Shown: positions 28,173 through 37,742 of the stretch, piece after piece
Numbering within the stretch: position 1 is the first letter of the stretch
Layout: each line of letters starts with the position of its first letter
Assembly (NCBI RefSeq): GCF_001182825.2
Contig: NZ_LFYO02000002.1
Location: 558,001-622,000 of the forward strand
Direction of reading: 5' to 3'
Length of the DNA: 64,000 nt
Origin: Streptococcus sp. X13SY08
Lineage (GTDB): Bacteria; Bacillota; Bacilli; Lactobacillales; Streptococcaceae
The notes under the pieces: generated by a model
The model's input: only the letters and a program-made list of their open reading frames with translations
Database searches by the model: none
Told to the model about the DNA's origin: nothing
Program-made: the position numbers and the translations under genes

Positions 28173-28357
28173 CTTCGTTTCCTCTATTCCATTTTTATAC
28201 GATTCTTTGATTCTTTTTTTATTACTATACGATGTCAGGCATCGTCGGACTTTATTATTTTCAGTGCTCATGGCATCCTCCTTAATGATGATAGTGTCCA
28301 TTATATTTTATTTTTATGCACCTGTCAACAACAAAATGTATTTTTATTCATTTTTAA

Positions 28358-28414
28358 AAAACCAAAACTGAAAACTATCATTCCACGCCGGGAATTTGGT
28401 TTCCAGTTTTGGTT
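28358..28414 (-). terminator. Probable terminator after uvrB
   Basis: AAACCAAAACTG and CAGTTTTGGTTT are exact inverted copies 33 bp apart (28358-28369 and 28403-28414) downstream of the uvrB stop. The loop is long, so efficiency is uncertain. Confidence 0.5.
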
Positions 28415-28444
28415 TATCATAAGCTTTTTGCACGACTTTTTAAA

Positions 28445-30436
28445 TTAATCCATTGCCTTCAATTCCAAGATTACGTCGCGGATCTCGGCTGCCAATTCAA
28501 AGTCAAGCAGCTCTGCGGCTTCCTGCATTTGTTTTTGCAGTTTTTTGATGGCCTCTTGGCGCTCTTTTTTGTTCATACTGCTGTAACCAACGGCTTCCTG
28601 ACTATCATCGCTGCTGCTATTTTTAGAGATAGCAATAAGGTCTCGGATTTCTTTCTTGATGGTTTGTGGAACAATACCGTGCTCTTGATTGTAAGCCATC
28701 TGAATTTCCCGACGGCGGGCTGTCTCGTCCATGGCGCGCTGCATGGAGTCCGTAATCTTATCTGCGTACATAATAACATGACCTTCAGAATTACGTGCTG
28801 CACGACCAATGGTCTGAATCAGTCCACGTTCGTTACGAAGGAAACCTTCTTTGTCCGCATCCAAAATAGCCACTAAACTTACCTCTGGCACGTCGATACC
28901 CTCGCGCAACAAATTGATTCCGATGAGAACATCAAATACACCCAAACGCAGGTCACGAATAATCTCCGTACGCTCCAAGGTTTTAATATCACTGTGCATG
29001 TACTTGACCTTGACCCCCATTTCTTTGAGATAATCTGTCAAGTCCTCCGCCATTTTCTTGGTCAGCGTGGTGATAAAGGTCCGCTCTCCTTTTTCAGCAC
29101 GAATGTTGATTTCACCTAACAAATCGTCCATTTGTCCCATGGTCGGACGAACTTCTACTTCTGGATCCAGGAGCCCCGTCGGACGGATGATTTGTTCAGT
29201 AACCGTATCGGTCTGTTCATTTTCATAGTCACCAGACGTAGCAGAAACATAGACGATTTGATGCACATGGCTTTCGAATTCTTCTCGGCGCAAAGGACGA
29301 TTATCCAATGCACTCGGCAAACGGAAACCATAGTTGACCAGCATTTCCTTCCGGGCGCGGTCTCCATTGTACATGCCCTTAATCTGCCCCATGGTCATAT
29401 GACTCTCGTCAATCATAATCAGAAAATCTTCTGGGAAAAAGTCCAATAGTGTGTAGGGTGGTTCCCCCTCGCTACGACCATCCATATGACGGGAATAGTT
29501 TTCGACACCGTTGGTATAGCCCATCTCCCGCAACATTTCAATGTCGTATTCCGTTCTTTGCTTCAATCGCTGAGCTTCTAAGAGTTTGCCTTCTGATTCA
29601 AAGAGTTTGAGTTGTTCTTCTAGTTCGGCTTGAATTTTAGCAATAGCGACTTCCATGTGGTCATCATTGGTTACGAAGTGAGTGGCTGGAAAAAGCACTA
29701 AATGATCCACTTCACCTAAGCTTTTTCCTGTCAGACTTTCAATTTCACGGATACGGTCAATTTCATCACCGAAAAATTCGACACGAAAGGCATGCTCATC
29801 ACGAGAAGCTGGGAAAATTTCGACCACATCCCCTCGCACACGAAAACGACCACGTTGGAAATCAATATCATTGCGTTCGAACTGAATATCTACCAGCTGA
29901 TTGAGCAACTGATCCCGAGAAATCTCTTGCCCAGGGCGCAAGGAAACAGCAGAGTCCGCATATTCTTTGGGCGATCCGAGACCATAGATACAAGAAACAG
30001 ATGCCACTACAATCACATCATTGCGCTCTAAAAGACTGGACGTCGCAGAATGCCGGAGCTTATCAATCTCATCATTAACCGAACTATCTTTTTCGATATA
30101 AGTATCGGATGACGGTACATAGGCCTCAGGCTGGTAATAATCATAGTAGGACACGAAATATTCCACCGCATTATTAGGGAAAAATTCCTTAAATTCGCCA
30201 TAAAGTTGCCCTGCCAAGGTCTTATTGTGAGCGATGACAAGCGTGGGTTTATTGACCTTACTAATCACTTGACTCATGGTGTAGGTCTTTCCTGTCCCCG
30301 TCGCACCAAGCAGAATCTGTGCTTTTTCACCGCCTTCAATATTGTCCACCAGCTGCTCAATCGCCTGTGGTTGATCTCCAGACGGTTCATACTTTGATAC
30401 CAACTCAAATGGTCGGTCATCTCTTCTTTCTATCAT
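28445..30436 (-). CDS. uvrB: UvrABC excinuclease subunit B
   Basis: A 663-residue DNA-damage helicase-like subunit. Walker A is G-A-T-G-T-G-K-T near residue 44, helicase motif II I-D-E-S-H near 340, the beta-hairpin [10 protein letters not shown] near 97, and motif [11 protein letters not shown] near 543. The C-terminal UVR domain ([15 protein letters not shown]) that binds UvrC is complete. Length is normal and no lesion is seen. UvrC is encoded 9 kb away in this window. Confidence 0.97.
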   Translation of the reverse strand: MIERRDDRPFELVSKYEPSGDQPQAIEQLVDNIEGGEKAQILLGATGTGKTYTMSQVISKVNKPTLVIAHNKTLAGQLYGEFKEFFPNNAVEYFVSYYDYYQPEAYVPSSDTYIEKDSSVNDEIDKLRHSATSSLLERNDVIVVASVSCIYGLGSPKEYADSAVSLRPGQEISRDQLLNQLVDIQFERNDIDFQRGRFRVRGDVVEIFPASRDEHAFRVEFFGDEIDRIREIESLTGKSLGEVDHLVLFPATHFVTNDDHMEVAIAKIQAELEEQLKLFESEGKLLEAQRLKQRTEYDIEMLREMGYTNGVENYSRHMDGRSEGEPPYTLLDFFPEDFLIMIDESHMTMGQIKGMYNGDRARKEMLVNYGFRLPSALDNRPLRREEFESHVHQIVYVSATSGDYENEQTDTVTEQIIRPTGLLDPEVEVRPTMGQMDDLLGEINIRAEKGERTFITTLTKKMAEDLTDYLKEMGVKVKYMHSDIKTLERTEIIRDLRLGVFDVLIGINLLREGIDVPEVSLVAILDADKEGFLRNERGLIQTIGRAARNSEGHVIMYADKITDSMQRAMDETARRREIQMAYNQEHGIVPQTIKKEIRDLIAISKNSSSDDSQEAVGYSSMNKKERQEAIKKLQKQMQEAAELLDFELAAEIRDVILELKAMD

Positions 30437-30539
30437 TTTACTACCAAAATTACCTAAATGGCTACTTTCTAGTCAATCTTATCTCTTATTCTACCACAAA
30501 ACAACTATTTTTATGGGAAAGAAAAACAGCCTAGAGGAT

Positions 30540-31460
30540 CTAGACTGCTTGCGATTTTTCTTTTTTGAGACTGTGCCATAGATAGGCGATAAAAAGGAGT
30601 TCAACAAGAGAAGTAATCAAACTTCCTTCCGTACCGAATCCACCACCAAAAACCCACTCAGGAGCGCTAGTCTTATTGGCAAAATGGAAAATAGATGAAC
30701 CCACATCTGTCCCTGAAACCGCGATCCCATACACGTTTCCTTGGATAAAATCCCAGGCACCGTGAAGCCCAATGACACTCCAGAGATTATCACGTTTGAG
30801 CATGTAGAGCGCCATCGTTACACCAGATAAAACAATGCTCAAGATGGATAAGAAGGTCACGTTATCGTTTGCCAGATGCATTAATCCAAAGAGGGAGCTA
30901 CTAATTCCAACTGCAATAGCAAGATTTGTTCACTTATTCAAGACAGGCAACAACCAGCCACGCGTGAGTAATTCTTCTGTACCACCTTGCAAAAGCCAAA
31001 ACGGAATAGTGGAAAGAACATAGATGACAGTGCTCATGGAAAAATCCTTCCCTGAAAATTGAACACCACCAAGTAAGTAAACAAGGAAGAGAGCTAGGCT
31101 GAATTATGCAGAACCTACCAAGAAACCAAGACCAAGCTCTTTCAGCCAGTTCTTGCTGAAAAAACCAAGACTTGAAATCGGACGTCTTTCAACCCATTTT
31201 ACCCAGATAAAGAGTAACAGTGCCACCATACCAAAGCTCAACAACTGAAGATGCAATGGAATAGCAATTCCACCAGCTACCTTATCCAGCGTTCCCGTCA
31301 TGGTGAAGTAAGTGACCGCAAGGAAGGTGAGTGCCGTGAAAAACAATATACTACCGACGGTAAATAAAACTTGAACCATGACTGGTGTCAAAATAGCTAC
31401 CAGCCAAGCAGGCATTTTTTGACAGAGAGTCGTTTGGACTTCTAAGATTCTTTTGTTCAT
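30540..31460 (-). pseudogene. CPBP intramembrane metalloprotease, two in-frame stops
   Basis: The frame begins M-N-K-R-I-L-E-V at 31460 and can be read through to 30540 with only two nonsense codons: TAA at 31104-31106 after F-L-V-G-S-A, and TGA at 30930-30932 after P-V-L-N-K. The CPBP/Abi motifs are recognisable (E-E-L-L-T-R, F-G-L-M-H, H-G-A-W-D) with several membrane helices. In firmicutes such proteins include bacteriocin self-immunity and CAAX-like proteases; this copy is presumably inactive. A frame without indels suggests recent inactivation. Confidence 0.88.
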
Positions 31461-31580
31461 ATTTTCCTCCTTTTGAGTTGTTTATCTAATACAATCATAT
31501 TATAAAACGAATACAAAAAGCTGTCAATAGTATAAAACACAAGCAAATGTTATATTTTCTAACATGAGAAATTGTTAAAT

Positions 31581-31609
31581 TTGCAGAATTTTCTTTTTTG
31601 TGGTATAGT
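31581..31609 (+). promoter_or_regulatory. Promoter of the fused amino-acid transporter operon
   Basis: TTGCAG (31581-31586), 17-bp spacer, TATAGT (31604-31609), with AGAAGGAGA as the SD before the ATG at 31642. Confidence 0.75.
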
Positions 31610-31641
31610 ACTATTCATATCTAGTAAGAAGGAGATTTGAA

Positions 31642-33846
31642 ATGAAGAAAAAATTGCTGATGCTAATGGCAACTGTTTTGCCATTATTCTTTATTTTTAC
31701 AGGTGTAAAAGCCGATGATACAATTGATATTGTTTTTGACTCGACCTATGCACCTTTTGAGTTCAAGGACTCTGACCAAATTTATAAAGGATTAGACGTT
31801 GATATTATCAATGAAGTTGCCAAGCGTTCTGGCTGGACAACTAATCAAAATTTCCCTGGTTTTGATGCGGCGGTCAATGCAGTTCAATCTGGACAAGCTG
31901 ATGCCCTCATGGCAGGAACGACCATTACAGAAGCTCGTAAAAAAGTATTTACCTTCTCTGACCCTTATTTTGATACTTCTATCGTCATTGCAACGACCAA
32001 GAAAAATCCTGTTACCTCATACAAAGACTTGAAAGACAAGACTGTCGGCGTAAAAAATGGCACAGCTGCTCAGGCTTTCTTGGATGAAAAGAAGTCAGAA
32101 TATGGTTACACTGTCAAAAACTTTGATACTGGTGACACCATGTACAATAGCCTCTCAACTGGTGCTGTTGATGCTGTCATGGATGACGAAGCTGTGATTC
32201 AATACGCTATTCAACAAGGTCAAGATATCAGCATTGATATGGACGGTGAAGCGATTGGTTCCTTCGGATTTGCTGTCAAAAAAGGGAGTAAGTACGAATA
32301 CTTAGTAGGAGATTTCAACAAAGCTCTGGCTGAAATGAAAAAAGACGGAACTTATCAAGAAATCATGAGCAAATGGCTCGGAGACTCGACAACTTCTTCT
32401 GAATCAAAAAAGGATTACGGTTCTCGCTTAAGTCTCACTGGTGATGCTTCTAAAAAAGCCGAAGTAGTGAAAGCTTCTTACACTATCGCATCTGACTCTT
32501 CATTTGCTCCATTTGAATACCAAGGTGAAGATGGAAAATATACTGGAATCGATATTGAATTGATTAAAGCTATTGCTGAAAATCAAGATTTTACAATTAC
32601 AATTCAAAATCCTGGTTTTGATGCTGCCCTCAATGCCGTTCAAGCTGGTCAAGCGGATGCAGTCATTGCAGGAATGACCATCACAGATGCTCGTAAGAAA
32701 ATTTTTGACTTCTCGGATGCTTATTACACCTCGAATATTCTTTTAGCAGTTAAATCAGGTAGCACTGTTGCTAGTTACGAAGATTTAAAAGGAAAGACAG
32801 TCGGTGCCAAAAATGGTACTTCTTCTTATGCTTATCTAGAAGAAAATGAAAACAAATTTGGCTATACTTTAAAAGCGTTCGATGAAGCTTCGACCATGTA
32901 CGATAGTTTAAATTATGGCTCGATTGATGCTCTCATGGATGATGAAGCAGTATTGCTCTACGCAATCCAACAAGGACGTAACTTTGAGACGCCACTCGAA
33001 GGAATTGCTGCTGGAACCATTGGTTTTGCTGTGAAAAAAGGTAGTAACCCAGAATTGGTGCAAATGTTTAATAATGGATTGGCTGCTTTGGTTGAATCCG
33101 GCGAATACGATGCCATTATGAACAAATATTTCAATACAGAGACGTCTACTGATACGAAAGCGAGCTCAAAAGTAGATGAATCAACTATTTGGGGCTTATT
33201 AAAAAATAACTATGGTCAGCTTCTATCTGGTCTAGGTATTACTATCGGTTTGGCTTTGCTTTCATTTGCCATTGCGATTTTAATCGGTATTATCTTCGGT
33301 ATGTTTGCCGTTAGTCCATTCAAATCTCTACGTTTACTCGCTTCGGTTTTTGTCGATGTGGTTCGCGGTATCCCACTCATGATTGTGGCTGCCTTCATCT
33401 TTTGGGGTATTCCAAACTTGATTGAATCCATGACAGGTCAACAAAGCCCAATCAATGACTTCGTAGCCGCCACCATTGCCCTCTCACTCAACTCTGGTGC
33501 CTACATCGCAGAAATCGTTCGCGGTGGTATCCAAGCCGTTCCTGCTGGACAAATGGAAGCATCACGCAGTTTGGGAATTTCCTATGGCACAACCATGCGT
33601 AAAATTATTTTGCCACAAGCTGCAAAACTCATGCTCCCTAACTTTATCAACCAATTTGTTATCACATTGAAAGATACAACTATCATTTCTGCCATCGGTT
33701 TGGTGGAATTGTTCCAAGCTGGTAAAATTATTATCGCTCGTAACTACCAATCCTTCCGTATGTATGCGATTTTGGCGATTATCTACCTCGTGGTTATCAC
33801 ACTCTTGACTCGCTTGGCACGTAAACTTGAAAAAGGAGGCAAATAA
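31642..33846 (+). CDS. Fused glutamine-type ABC transporter: two substrate-binding domains plus permease
   Basis: A 734-residue fusion. A signal peptide (residues 1-24, ending G-V-K-A-D-D) leads into two tandem family 3 binding domains, residues ~28-250 and ~275-500, which resemble each other closely (both have F-D-A-A-x-N-A-V-Q and A-G-x-T-I-T-x-A-R-K-K). The last ~220 residues are a HisM-type permease with the [11 protein letters not shown] coupling loop. The import substrate is probably glutamine or a related amino acid. Its stop codon overlaps the start of the ATPase gene (TAATG). Confidence 0.93.
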   Translation: MKKKLLMLMATVLPLFFIFTGVKADDTIDIVFDSTYAPFEFKDSDQIYKGLDVDIINEVAKRSGWTTNQNFPGFDAAVNAVQSGQADALMAGTTITEARKKVFTFSDPYFDTSIVIATTKKNPVTSYKDLKDKTVGVKNGTAAQAFLDEKKSEYGYTVKNFDTGDTMYNSLSTGAVDAVMDDEAVIQYAIQQGQDISIDMDGEAIGSFGFAVKKGSKYEYLVGDFNKALAEMKKDGTYQEIMSKWLGDSTTSSESKKDYGSRLSLTGDASKKAEVVKASYTIASDSSFAPFEYQGEDGKYTGIDIELIKAIAENQDFTITIQNPGFDAALNAVQAGQADAVIAGMTITDARKKIFDFSDAYYTSNILLAVKSGSTVASYEDLKGKTVGAKNGTSSYAYLEENENKFGYTLKAFDEASTMYDSLNYGSIDALMDDEAVLLYAIQQGRNFETPLEGIAAGTIGFAVKKGSNPELVQMFNNGLAALVESGEYDAIMNKYFNTETSTDTKASSKVDESTIWGLLKNNYGQLLSGLGITIGLALLSFAIAILIGIIFGMFAVSPFKSLRLLASVFVDVVRGIPLMIVAAFIFWGIPNLIESMTGQQSPINDFVAATIALSLNSGAYIAEIVRGGIQAVPAGQMEASRSLGISYGTTMRKIILPQAAKLMLPNFINQFVITLKDTTIISAIGLVELFQAGKIIIARNYQSFRMYAILAIIYLVVITLLTRLARKLEKGGK

Positions 33847-34586
33847 TGGCTCAATTAAAGATCAACGTAGAAGATTTGCACAAATACTACGGTAAAAATG
33901 AAGTCCTGAAAGGTATTTCTGCTAAATTTTACGAAGGGGACGTGGTCTGTATTATCGGACCTTCTGGTTCAGGAAAATCTACCTTCTTACGGACCATGAA
34001 CTTGCTAGAATCCATTACTAGTGGTCATGTGATGGTAGATGGATTCAACTTGACAGATAAAAAAACAGATGTTGATGCTTTTCGCTCAAATGTCGGTATG
34101 GTATTCCAACATTTCAACCTTTTCGCACATATGACTGTTTTGGAAAATATCACCTTTGCTCCAATTGAACACAAACTCTTTAACAAGGCTGAAGCCGAAC
34201 GCGTTGGTATGGAGTTGTTGGAGAAGGTTGGATTGGCTGACAAACGTGACGCTATGCCTGACAGTCTCTCTGGCGGTCAAAAACAACGTGTGGCAATTGC
34301 CCGCGCTTTGGCAATGAATCCAGATATCATGCTCTTTGACGAGCCTACTTCTGCCCTTGACCCTGAAATGGTTGGTGACGTTCTCAACGTTATGAAGGAC
34401 TTAGCAGAGCAAGGCATGACCATGCTGATTGTTACGCACGAGATGGGCTTCGCCCGTAAAGTTGCCAATCGCGTTATCTTCACAGATGGCGGCGAATTCC
34501 TTGAAGATGGCACACCTGAACAAATCTTCGACAATCCACAACATCCACGTCTCAAAGAATTTTTAGACAAGGTTTTGAATGTATAA
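33846..34586 (+). CDS. Glutamine-type amino-acid ABC transporter ATPase
   Basis: A 246-residue ABC ATPase: Walker A G-P-S-G-S-G-K-S (~residue 38), Q-loop V-F-Q-H-F-N, signature L-S-G-G-Q-K-Q-R (~139), Walker B I-M-L-F-D-E-P-T (~161) and switch T-H-E-M-G-F. It powers the fused SBP-permease encoded immediately upstream, with one-base overlap of stop and start. A terminator follows. Confidence 0.95.
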   Translation: MAQLKINVEDLHKYYGKNEVLKGISAKFYEGDVVCIIGPSGSGKSTFLRTMNLLESITSGHVMVDGFNLTDKKTDVDAFRSNVGMVFQHFNLFAHMTVLENITFAPIEHKLFNKAEAERVGMELLEKVGLADKRDAMPDSLSGGQKQRVAIARALAMNPDIMLFDEPTSALDPEMVGDVLNVMKDLAEQGMTMLIVTHEMGFARKVANRVIFTDGGEFLEDGTPEQIFDNPQHPRLKEFLDKVLNV

Positions 34587-34590
34587 AAAG

Positions 34591-34618
34591 AACCGGAGCT
34601 CAAAAGAGTTCCGGTTTT
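34591..34618. terminator. Bidirectional terminator between the ATPase and kinase genes
   Basis: AACCGGAGCTC-aaaa-GAGTTCCGGTTTT, with A and T runs on either side; it lies between two convergent genes and overlaps the 3' end of the kinase gene. Confidence 0.85.
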
Positions 34619-35100
34619 ATGTCGTTCAAAAAATCTTGAACAGCCTTCCTATTTTTTAAGATAATCGTAGATTTTTCTGGATATTGCTCTATCAAAGCAA
34701 GAATTTTTGGACGACTGGTTTGACCAAAAGACTGAATAAATTCCAGAAATTCTTGGTCTTCTTCTGTTTCAATCCACGGCATATCTGGACGTTTTTTACC
34801 AATTCTCTCTCGCACGCCAGCCAAGCAATCCTCAACTGAGAAATCTAGAAAAATAATGGTATCACAGGCTGCAACTCGCATTTCCAAACTAGCGCCATAG
34901 TTGCCATCAATAATCCATTTCCCTTGTCGTAAGACACTCTTCTGACGCTCCACAAACAGATCCTCTTCCACCGTTGTCTTATCAGATTGCCAATAAAGCA
35001 GATCTAAATGTGTTAGGGGAAGATCTGTCTTTTCAGCTAACTTTCTTGCTAAGGTTGATTTACCTGATCCAGGACAGCCAATAATGATTATTTTTTTCAT
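34600..35100 (-). CDS. P-loop kinase of the FlaR/topology-modulation family
   Basis: A 166-residue adenylate-kinase-like protein with Walker A G-C-P-G-S-G-K-S at residue 7 and the family motif H-L-D-L-L-Y-W near residue 31, then W-I-I-D-G-N-Y. These proteins are annotated as DNA topology modulation protein or nucleoside kinase; the true substrate is uncertain. The ATG at 35100 is preferred over an in-frame ATG 27 codons upstream because it gives the usual M-K-K-I-I-I-I-G start. It is divergent from the ABC-F leader. Confidence 0.75.
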   Translation of the reverse strand: MKKIIIIGCPGSGKSTLARKLAEKTDLPLTHLDLLYWQSDKTTVEEDLFVERQKSVLRQGKWIIDGNYGASLEMRVAACDTIIFLDFSVEDCLAGVRERIGKKRPDMPWIETEEDQEFLEFIQSFGQTSRPKILALIEQYPEKSTIILKNRKAVQDFLNDIKPELF

Positions 35101-35119
35101 GCAACTAGTATAACACCAT

Positions 35120-35148
35120 TTGATATCGCTTTCAATGTTTGTTATACT
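35120..35148 (+). promoter_or_regulatory. Promoter of the ABC-F gene leader
   Basis: TTGATA (35120-35125), 17-bp spacer, TATACT (35143-35148). Transcription would start about 330 bp before the ABC-F gene, giving a long leader. Confidence 0.75.
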
Positions 35149-35165
35149 GAAGCTAGTAAATCTCT

Positions 35166-35232
35166 GGAGGTACAAGAGCAATGCGCAACTAAGAAACCAA
35201 ACCTGATAAGCCTTATCAGGTTTGGTTTTTTA
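35166..35232 (+). promoter_or_regulatory. Leader peptide (MRN) and attenuator hairpin of the ABC-F gene
   Basis: GGAGG (35166-35170) precedes ATG CGC AAC TAA (35181-35192), a three-codon reading frame. It is followed after one base by a strong intrinsic terminator, AAACCAAACCTGATAAG / CTTATCAGGTTTGGTTTTTT (35194-35232). A tiny translated frame just before a terminator and upstream of an ABC-F gene is the arrangement of ribosome-sensing attenuation known for ABC-F resistance genes; the mechanism here is inferred. Confidence 0.65.
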
Positions 35233-35331
35233 GTGTGCCCTGCTGTAACCCCAAGCCATAATGGCTTCTTTTCTGTGGTTGAATGTGTCTTTTTTGGCCT
35301 ATTTCTCCCTCAAAAACTAGCAGAACTCTAG

Positions 35332-35361
35332 ACTCCCTACTTGATAAGGTAGGGAGTTTTT
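35332..35361 (+). terminator. Second leader terminator upstream of ABC-F
   Basis: ACTCCCTAC-ttgataag-GTAGGGAGTTTTTAG. It lies between the first attenuator and the gene, so basal expression would have to pass two intrinsic terminators. Confidence 0.75.
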
Positions 35362-35484
35362 AGCTGTTCATACTCAAATAAAATTAAAAAGAGACAAGGT
35401 ACCAAAGTCGCAAATAGAACTGACTTTCATCAAGACGAGATAACCAAGTACCTTTTGATTTTAAAAGAGTAGAAAGGAGATTTT

Positions 35485-36867
35485 ATGCTACAGACACACA
35501 ACTTAACTATCACGCATCAAAAAGATTTGCAGGAACTAATCAAGGATCTTAACCTCATCCTTAATCCTGGAGATAAGCTAGCTATTATCGGTGAAGAAGG
35601 CACTGGTAAGTCCACCCTGATCAAGACACTCATCGCCTCCGACCAAGTATCCAACTATGTGACCATTGACGGTGACATCATCAATCGCTTTGATCGCATT
35701 GGCTACTTGCCACAGAGTCTGACCCCCGATCAGATGGTTCAAACCGTTGATAACTTTCTCTACTCTGATACCGACTACAGCCTTTTTGACTTTTCACTTT
35801 TTTATAAAATAGCAGAGCGTTTCCAGTTAGATTTGGACCGATTTGAAGAAGGTAAGCAAACCTTATCTACCCTTTCTGACAAGACAATCCTCTTCATTTC
35901 TCATGATGAAACATTTTTGGAACACACAGCGACTGCTATCCTGCATCTCGAATTACTGAAAAAACGCACGACTCCCCGCGCTAGCTATGTCCATGGAAAC
36001 TATGCGAACTATAGAGCAAAGCGCCTTGATACCTTTGAGCGCCAACTACAGCAAGCCAACAAGGAACGCGAAGAGCATGATAAGAAGATGGCCCGACATC
36101 ATCGTTTACACCAGAGCGTAGAGCATAATTTGCGCAATACACGTGATAGTGCAGCTGGTCGTCTTTTAGCCAAAAAAATGAAAATCATGCTATCGCAAGA
36201 AAAGAAATTAGAGCAAGAAGCTGAAAACTTCACTGAAATCCCGCAAGATATGGATGCCATCAAGCTCTTCTTTTCAGATATTATTCCACTTCCTGCTAGT
36301 AAAGTTTTACTCCATTGGACAGAATACAAATTGGAAAACGGTCAAATGGTGGATTTGCTCATTCGTGGCCAAGATAACTTGGTCATCATAGGACAAAATG
36401 GGATTGGGAAGACCCGTTTACTTAAGCAAATCTTGGAAGAACGGAGAGCAAGGGATGACTTATCCCTGGGCTATATGTCACAAAACTATGAAGATCTTTT
36501 GAGTAGCAATCAATCTGCTATTGAATTTTTATCCGACGTTGCTGAGCCAGAACAATCCAGAACCCTACTGGCTAGCCTACGTTTTACCAGAGACGAAATC
36601 CTACATTCTGTCTCAGATTTATCTGGCGGACAAAAAGCCAAACTCTTTTTAGCTAAAATGGTCTTAGCAGGCAACAATGTCTTGGTTTTAGACGAGCCTA
36701 CTCGTCACTTTTCCCCAACCAGCCAGCCACTCATTCGTCAATTATTGAGAGAGTTTCCTGGCGCTATTATCAGCGTATCTCATGATAGAAAGTATATTGA
36801 GGAAGTTGCAGAACAGATTTATTTGTTGGATCAGTATCAGCTTATTGAAACAGATAAAAAGGCATAG
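35485..36867 (+). CDS. ABC-F protein with internal deletion in the first ATPase domain
   Basis: A 460-residue ABC-F protein, shorter than the usual ~500-530. ABC1 has Walker A (G-E-E-G-T-G-K-S, ~residue 36) and Q-loop, but after T-L-S-T-L-S (~131) it jumps directly to D-K-T-I-L-F-I-S-H-D-E: the signature and Walker B, about 50 residues, are missing while the frame is kept. The charged interdomain linker (~155-260) follows. ABC2 is complete: G-Q-N-G-I-G-K-T, L-S-G-G-Q-K-A-K, V-L-D-E-P-T-R-H, S-H-D-R. Full-length relatives protect ribosomes from antibiotics; this form may be inactive. SD AGAAAGGAG at 35472. Confidence 0.8.
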   Translation: MLQTHNLTITHQKDLQELIKDLNLILNPGDKLAIIGEEGTGKSTLIKTLIASDQVSNYVTIDGDIINRFDRIGYLPQSLTPDQMVQTVDNFLYSDTDYSLFDFSLFYKIAERFQLDLDRFEEGKQTLSTLSDKTILFISHDETFLEHTATAILHLELLKKRTTPRASYVHGNYANYRAKRLDTFERQLQQANKEREEHDKKMARHHRLHQSVEHNLRNTRDSAAGRLLAKKMKIMLSQEKKLEQEAENFTEIPQDMDAIKLFFSDIIPLPASKVLLHWTEYKLENGQMVDLLIRGQDNLVIIGQNGIGKTRLLKQILEERRARDDLSLGYMSQNYEDLLSSNQSAIEFLSDVAEPEQSRTLLASLRFTRDEILHSVSDLSGGQKAKLFLAKMVLAGNNVLVLDEPTRHFSPTSQPLIRQLLREFPGAIISVSHDRKYIEEVAEQIYLLDQYQLIETDKKA

Positions 36868-36889
36868 GGTTTTACTCCTATGCCTTTTC
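36858..36889. terminator. Bidirectional terminator between convergent genes
   Basis: AAAAGGCATAGG-gttttact-CCTATGCCTTTT. It covers the stop codons of both the ABC-F gene and the small gene on the other strand. Confidence 0.85.
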
Positions 36890-37045
36890 AGACACTTCTT
36901 TTGCCAATCGCTCACGCTCCAAGCGAAGTTTACGATTGGGATTGAGCTTATTGAAGAGTTCTTCTAATTTTTCAGCATTCCAGACATCGGCTGCCGAAAC
37001 AAAATTGCCATCCTTGTCCTTAAAGGATATCGGTTTATCACCCAT
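36878..37045 (-). CDS. Small conserved hypothetical protein, 55 residues
   Basis: ATG at 37045 with AGGAGG seven bases upstream; the product starts M-G-D-K-P-I-S-F-K-D-K-D-G-N-F-V-S-A-A-D and has a charged helical end (L-N-P-N-R-K-L-R-L-E-R-E-R-L-A-K). No signal peptide or membrane segment. Codon use and SD support a real gene; a similar short protein is common in streptococci, function unknown. The non-coding structured region lies upstream. Confidence 0.75.
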   Translation of the reverse strand: MGDKPISFKDKDGNFVSAADVWNAEKLEELFNKLNPNRKLRLERERLAKEVSEKA

Positions 37046-37737
37046 GACTGACCTCCTGTAGAATTTTTTGACTTATGAAGTCAACTAATACAATTTTTTG
37101 ACAGCCTGCCTTAAGTGGCGGGGACGGCAGCGACCGACTCCGTCGTTCCATGCCTAGTTTCCGAGCTTAAGGTCTCGAAAATCCCCATGATTATTACCCT
37201 TCTAGGGCAATAATCTTATCACCACAGCGGCAACTGTCGTCTTACTAACCTTTTCAGTAACTATTATCTTAACAAACTTCTTAGATAAGATTTGTGAATA
37301 CATGTTTTTAGTTAGCAAGGCGCTTGAGAACATCCAGATATAGGACCTTCCGTAGAACGGCAGTTTCTTTAGAAACTAGCCATTCTAAACAGGTTACGAC
37401 ACGGAGGAAAAACAGTCGATAATACTATTTCTCTGTAGTTAGTAAGGTTGGTAGGAAGTCCACCATAGTGGCTCCCGTAGTTCTTCAGGCACACCTGTGC
37501 CTAGAAGAACTTCCAACGTTAATCCAGTTGAACATGGCCTACATTCTGTGCAAAAAAGATAGATAGTCCCCCCGCTCCCTATTTTCGGTTGAAGGGGCTG
37601 ACCTACGACACGGAGGAGAAACGGTCGATATTACCGTTTCGTTTCTCCGCAGTTAGTAAGTTCGCTAGATAGGCTCAAATAGAGCCTATCGTACTATCTG
37701 TAGTGGCTTACTGCCGCACAGATAGATAGTTGCGAAG
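37046..37737. other. 690-bp gene-free region with repeated structured modules
   Basis: No open frame with a credible SD is present on either strand. The region carries many perfect or near-perfect hairpins: 37190-37214 (ATTATT-a-CCCT / AGGG-c-AATAAT), 37354-37386, 37480-37510 (GTTCTTCAGGCAC / GTGCCT-a-GAAGAAC), 37668-37690 (GATAGGCTC / GAGCCTATC) and 37694-37725 (CTATCTGT / ACAGATAG). Composition is richer in G+C than neighbouring spacers. It ends exactly at the obg stop codon. It could be an untranslated RNA, a processed 3' region of obg, or a non-autonomous repeat element; I recognise no Rfam family. Confidence 0.65.
37395..37523. repeat. Structured module A
   Basis: Starts TACGACACGGAGGA, holds the GTCGATA half and ends its first part with AGTTAGTAAG (37395-37446). 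It is followed by a probable three-way junction: outer stem GTT..GGAA / TTCC..AAC (37447-37517), arm CCAC-cata-GTGG (37460-37471) and arm GTTCTTC-AGGCAC / GTGCCT-GAAGAAC (37480-37510), then GTTAAT. Plus-strand reading is given; orientation is unknown. Confidence 0.6.
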
Positions 37738-37742
37738 TTAAT
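37604..37742. repeat. Structured module B
   Basis: Repeats the start TACGACACGGAGGA and AGTTAGTAAG of module A (37604-37660) with a longer central palindrome, GAAACGGT-cgatatt-ACCGTTTC, that competes with GGAGAAAC/GTTTCTCC. Then comes another three-way junction made of unrelated sequence: outer stem TTCGC/GCGAA (37661-37665, 37732-37736), arm GATAGGCTC/GAGCCTATC and arm CTATCTGT/ACAGATAG, then GTTAAT. Shape is conserved while arm sequences differ from module A. Confidence 0.6.

Noticed and set aside
28409..28876. 155-codon open frame on the plus strand
   Set aside because: It lies antisense to intact uvrB, has no SD and no recognisable domain; a shadow frame.
31642..33846. Novel fusion protein
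   Set aside because: SBP-SBP-permease fusions of this kind are known in streptococcal glutamine-type transporters.
37447..37523. tRNA-like fold in the structured region
   Set aside because: There is no acceptor stem with CCA-compatible end, no T-loop (GTTCRA) and no anticodon arm of proper size; it fits a three-way junction, not a tRNA.
37046..37737. CRISPR array or ordinary tandem repeat
   Set aside because: Only two to three heads of unequal length with non-uniform spacing; the intervening parts are structured, not spacer-like.
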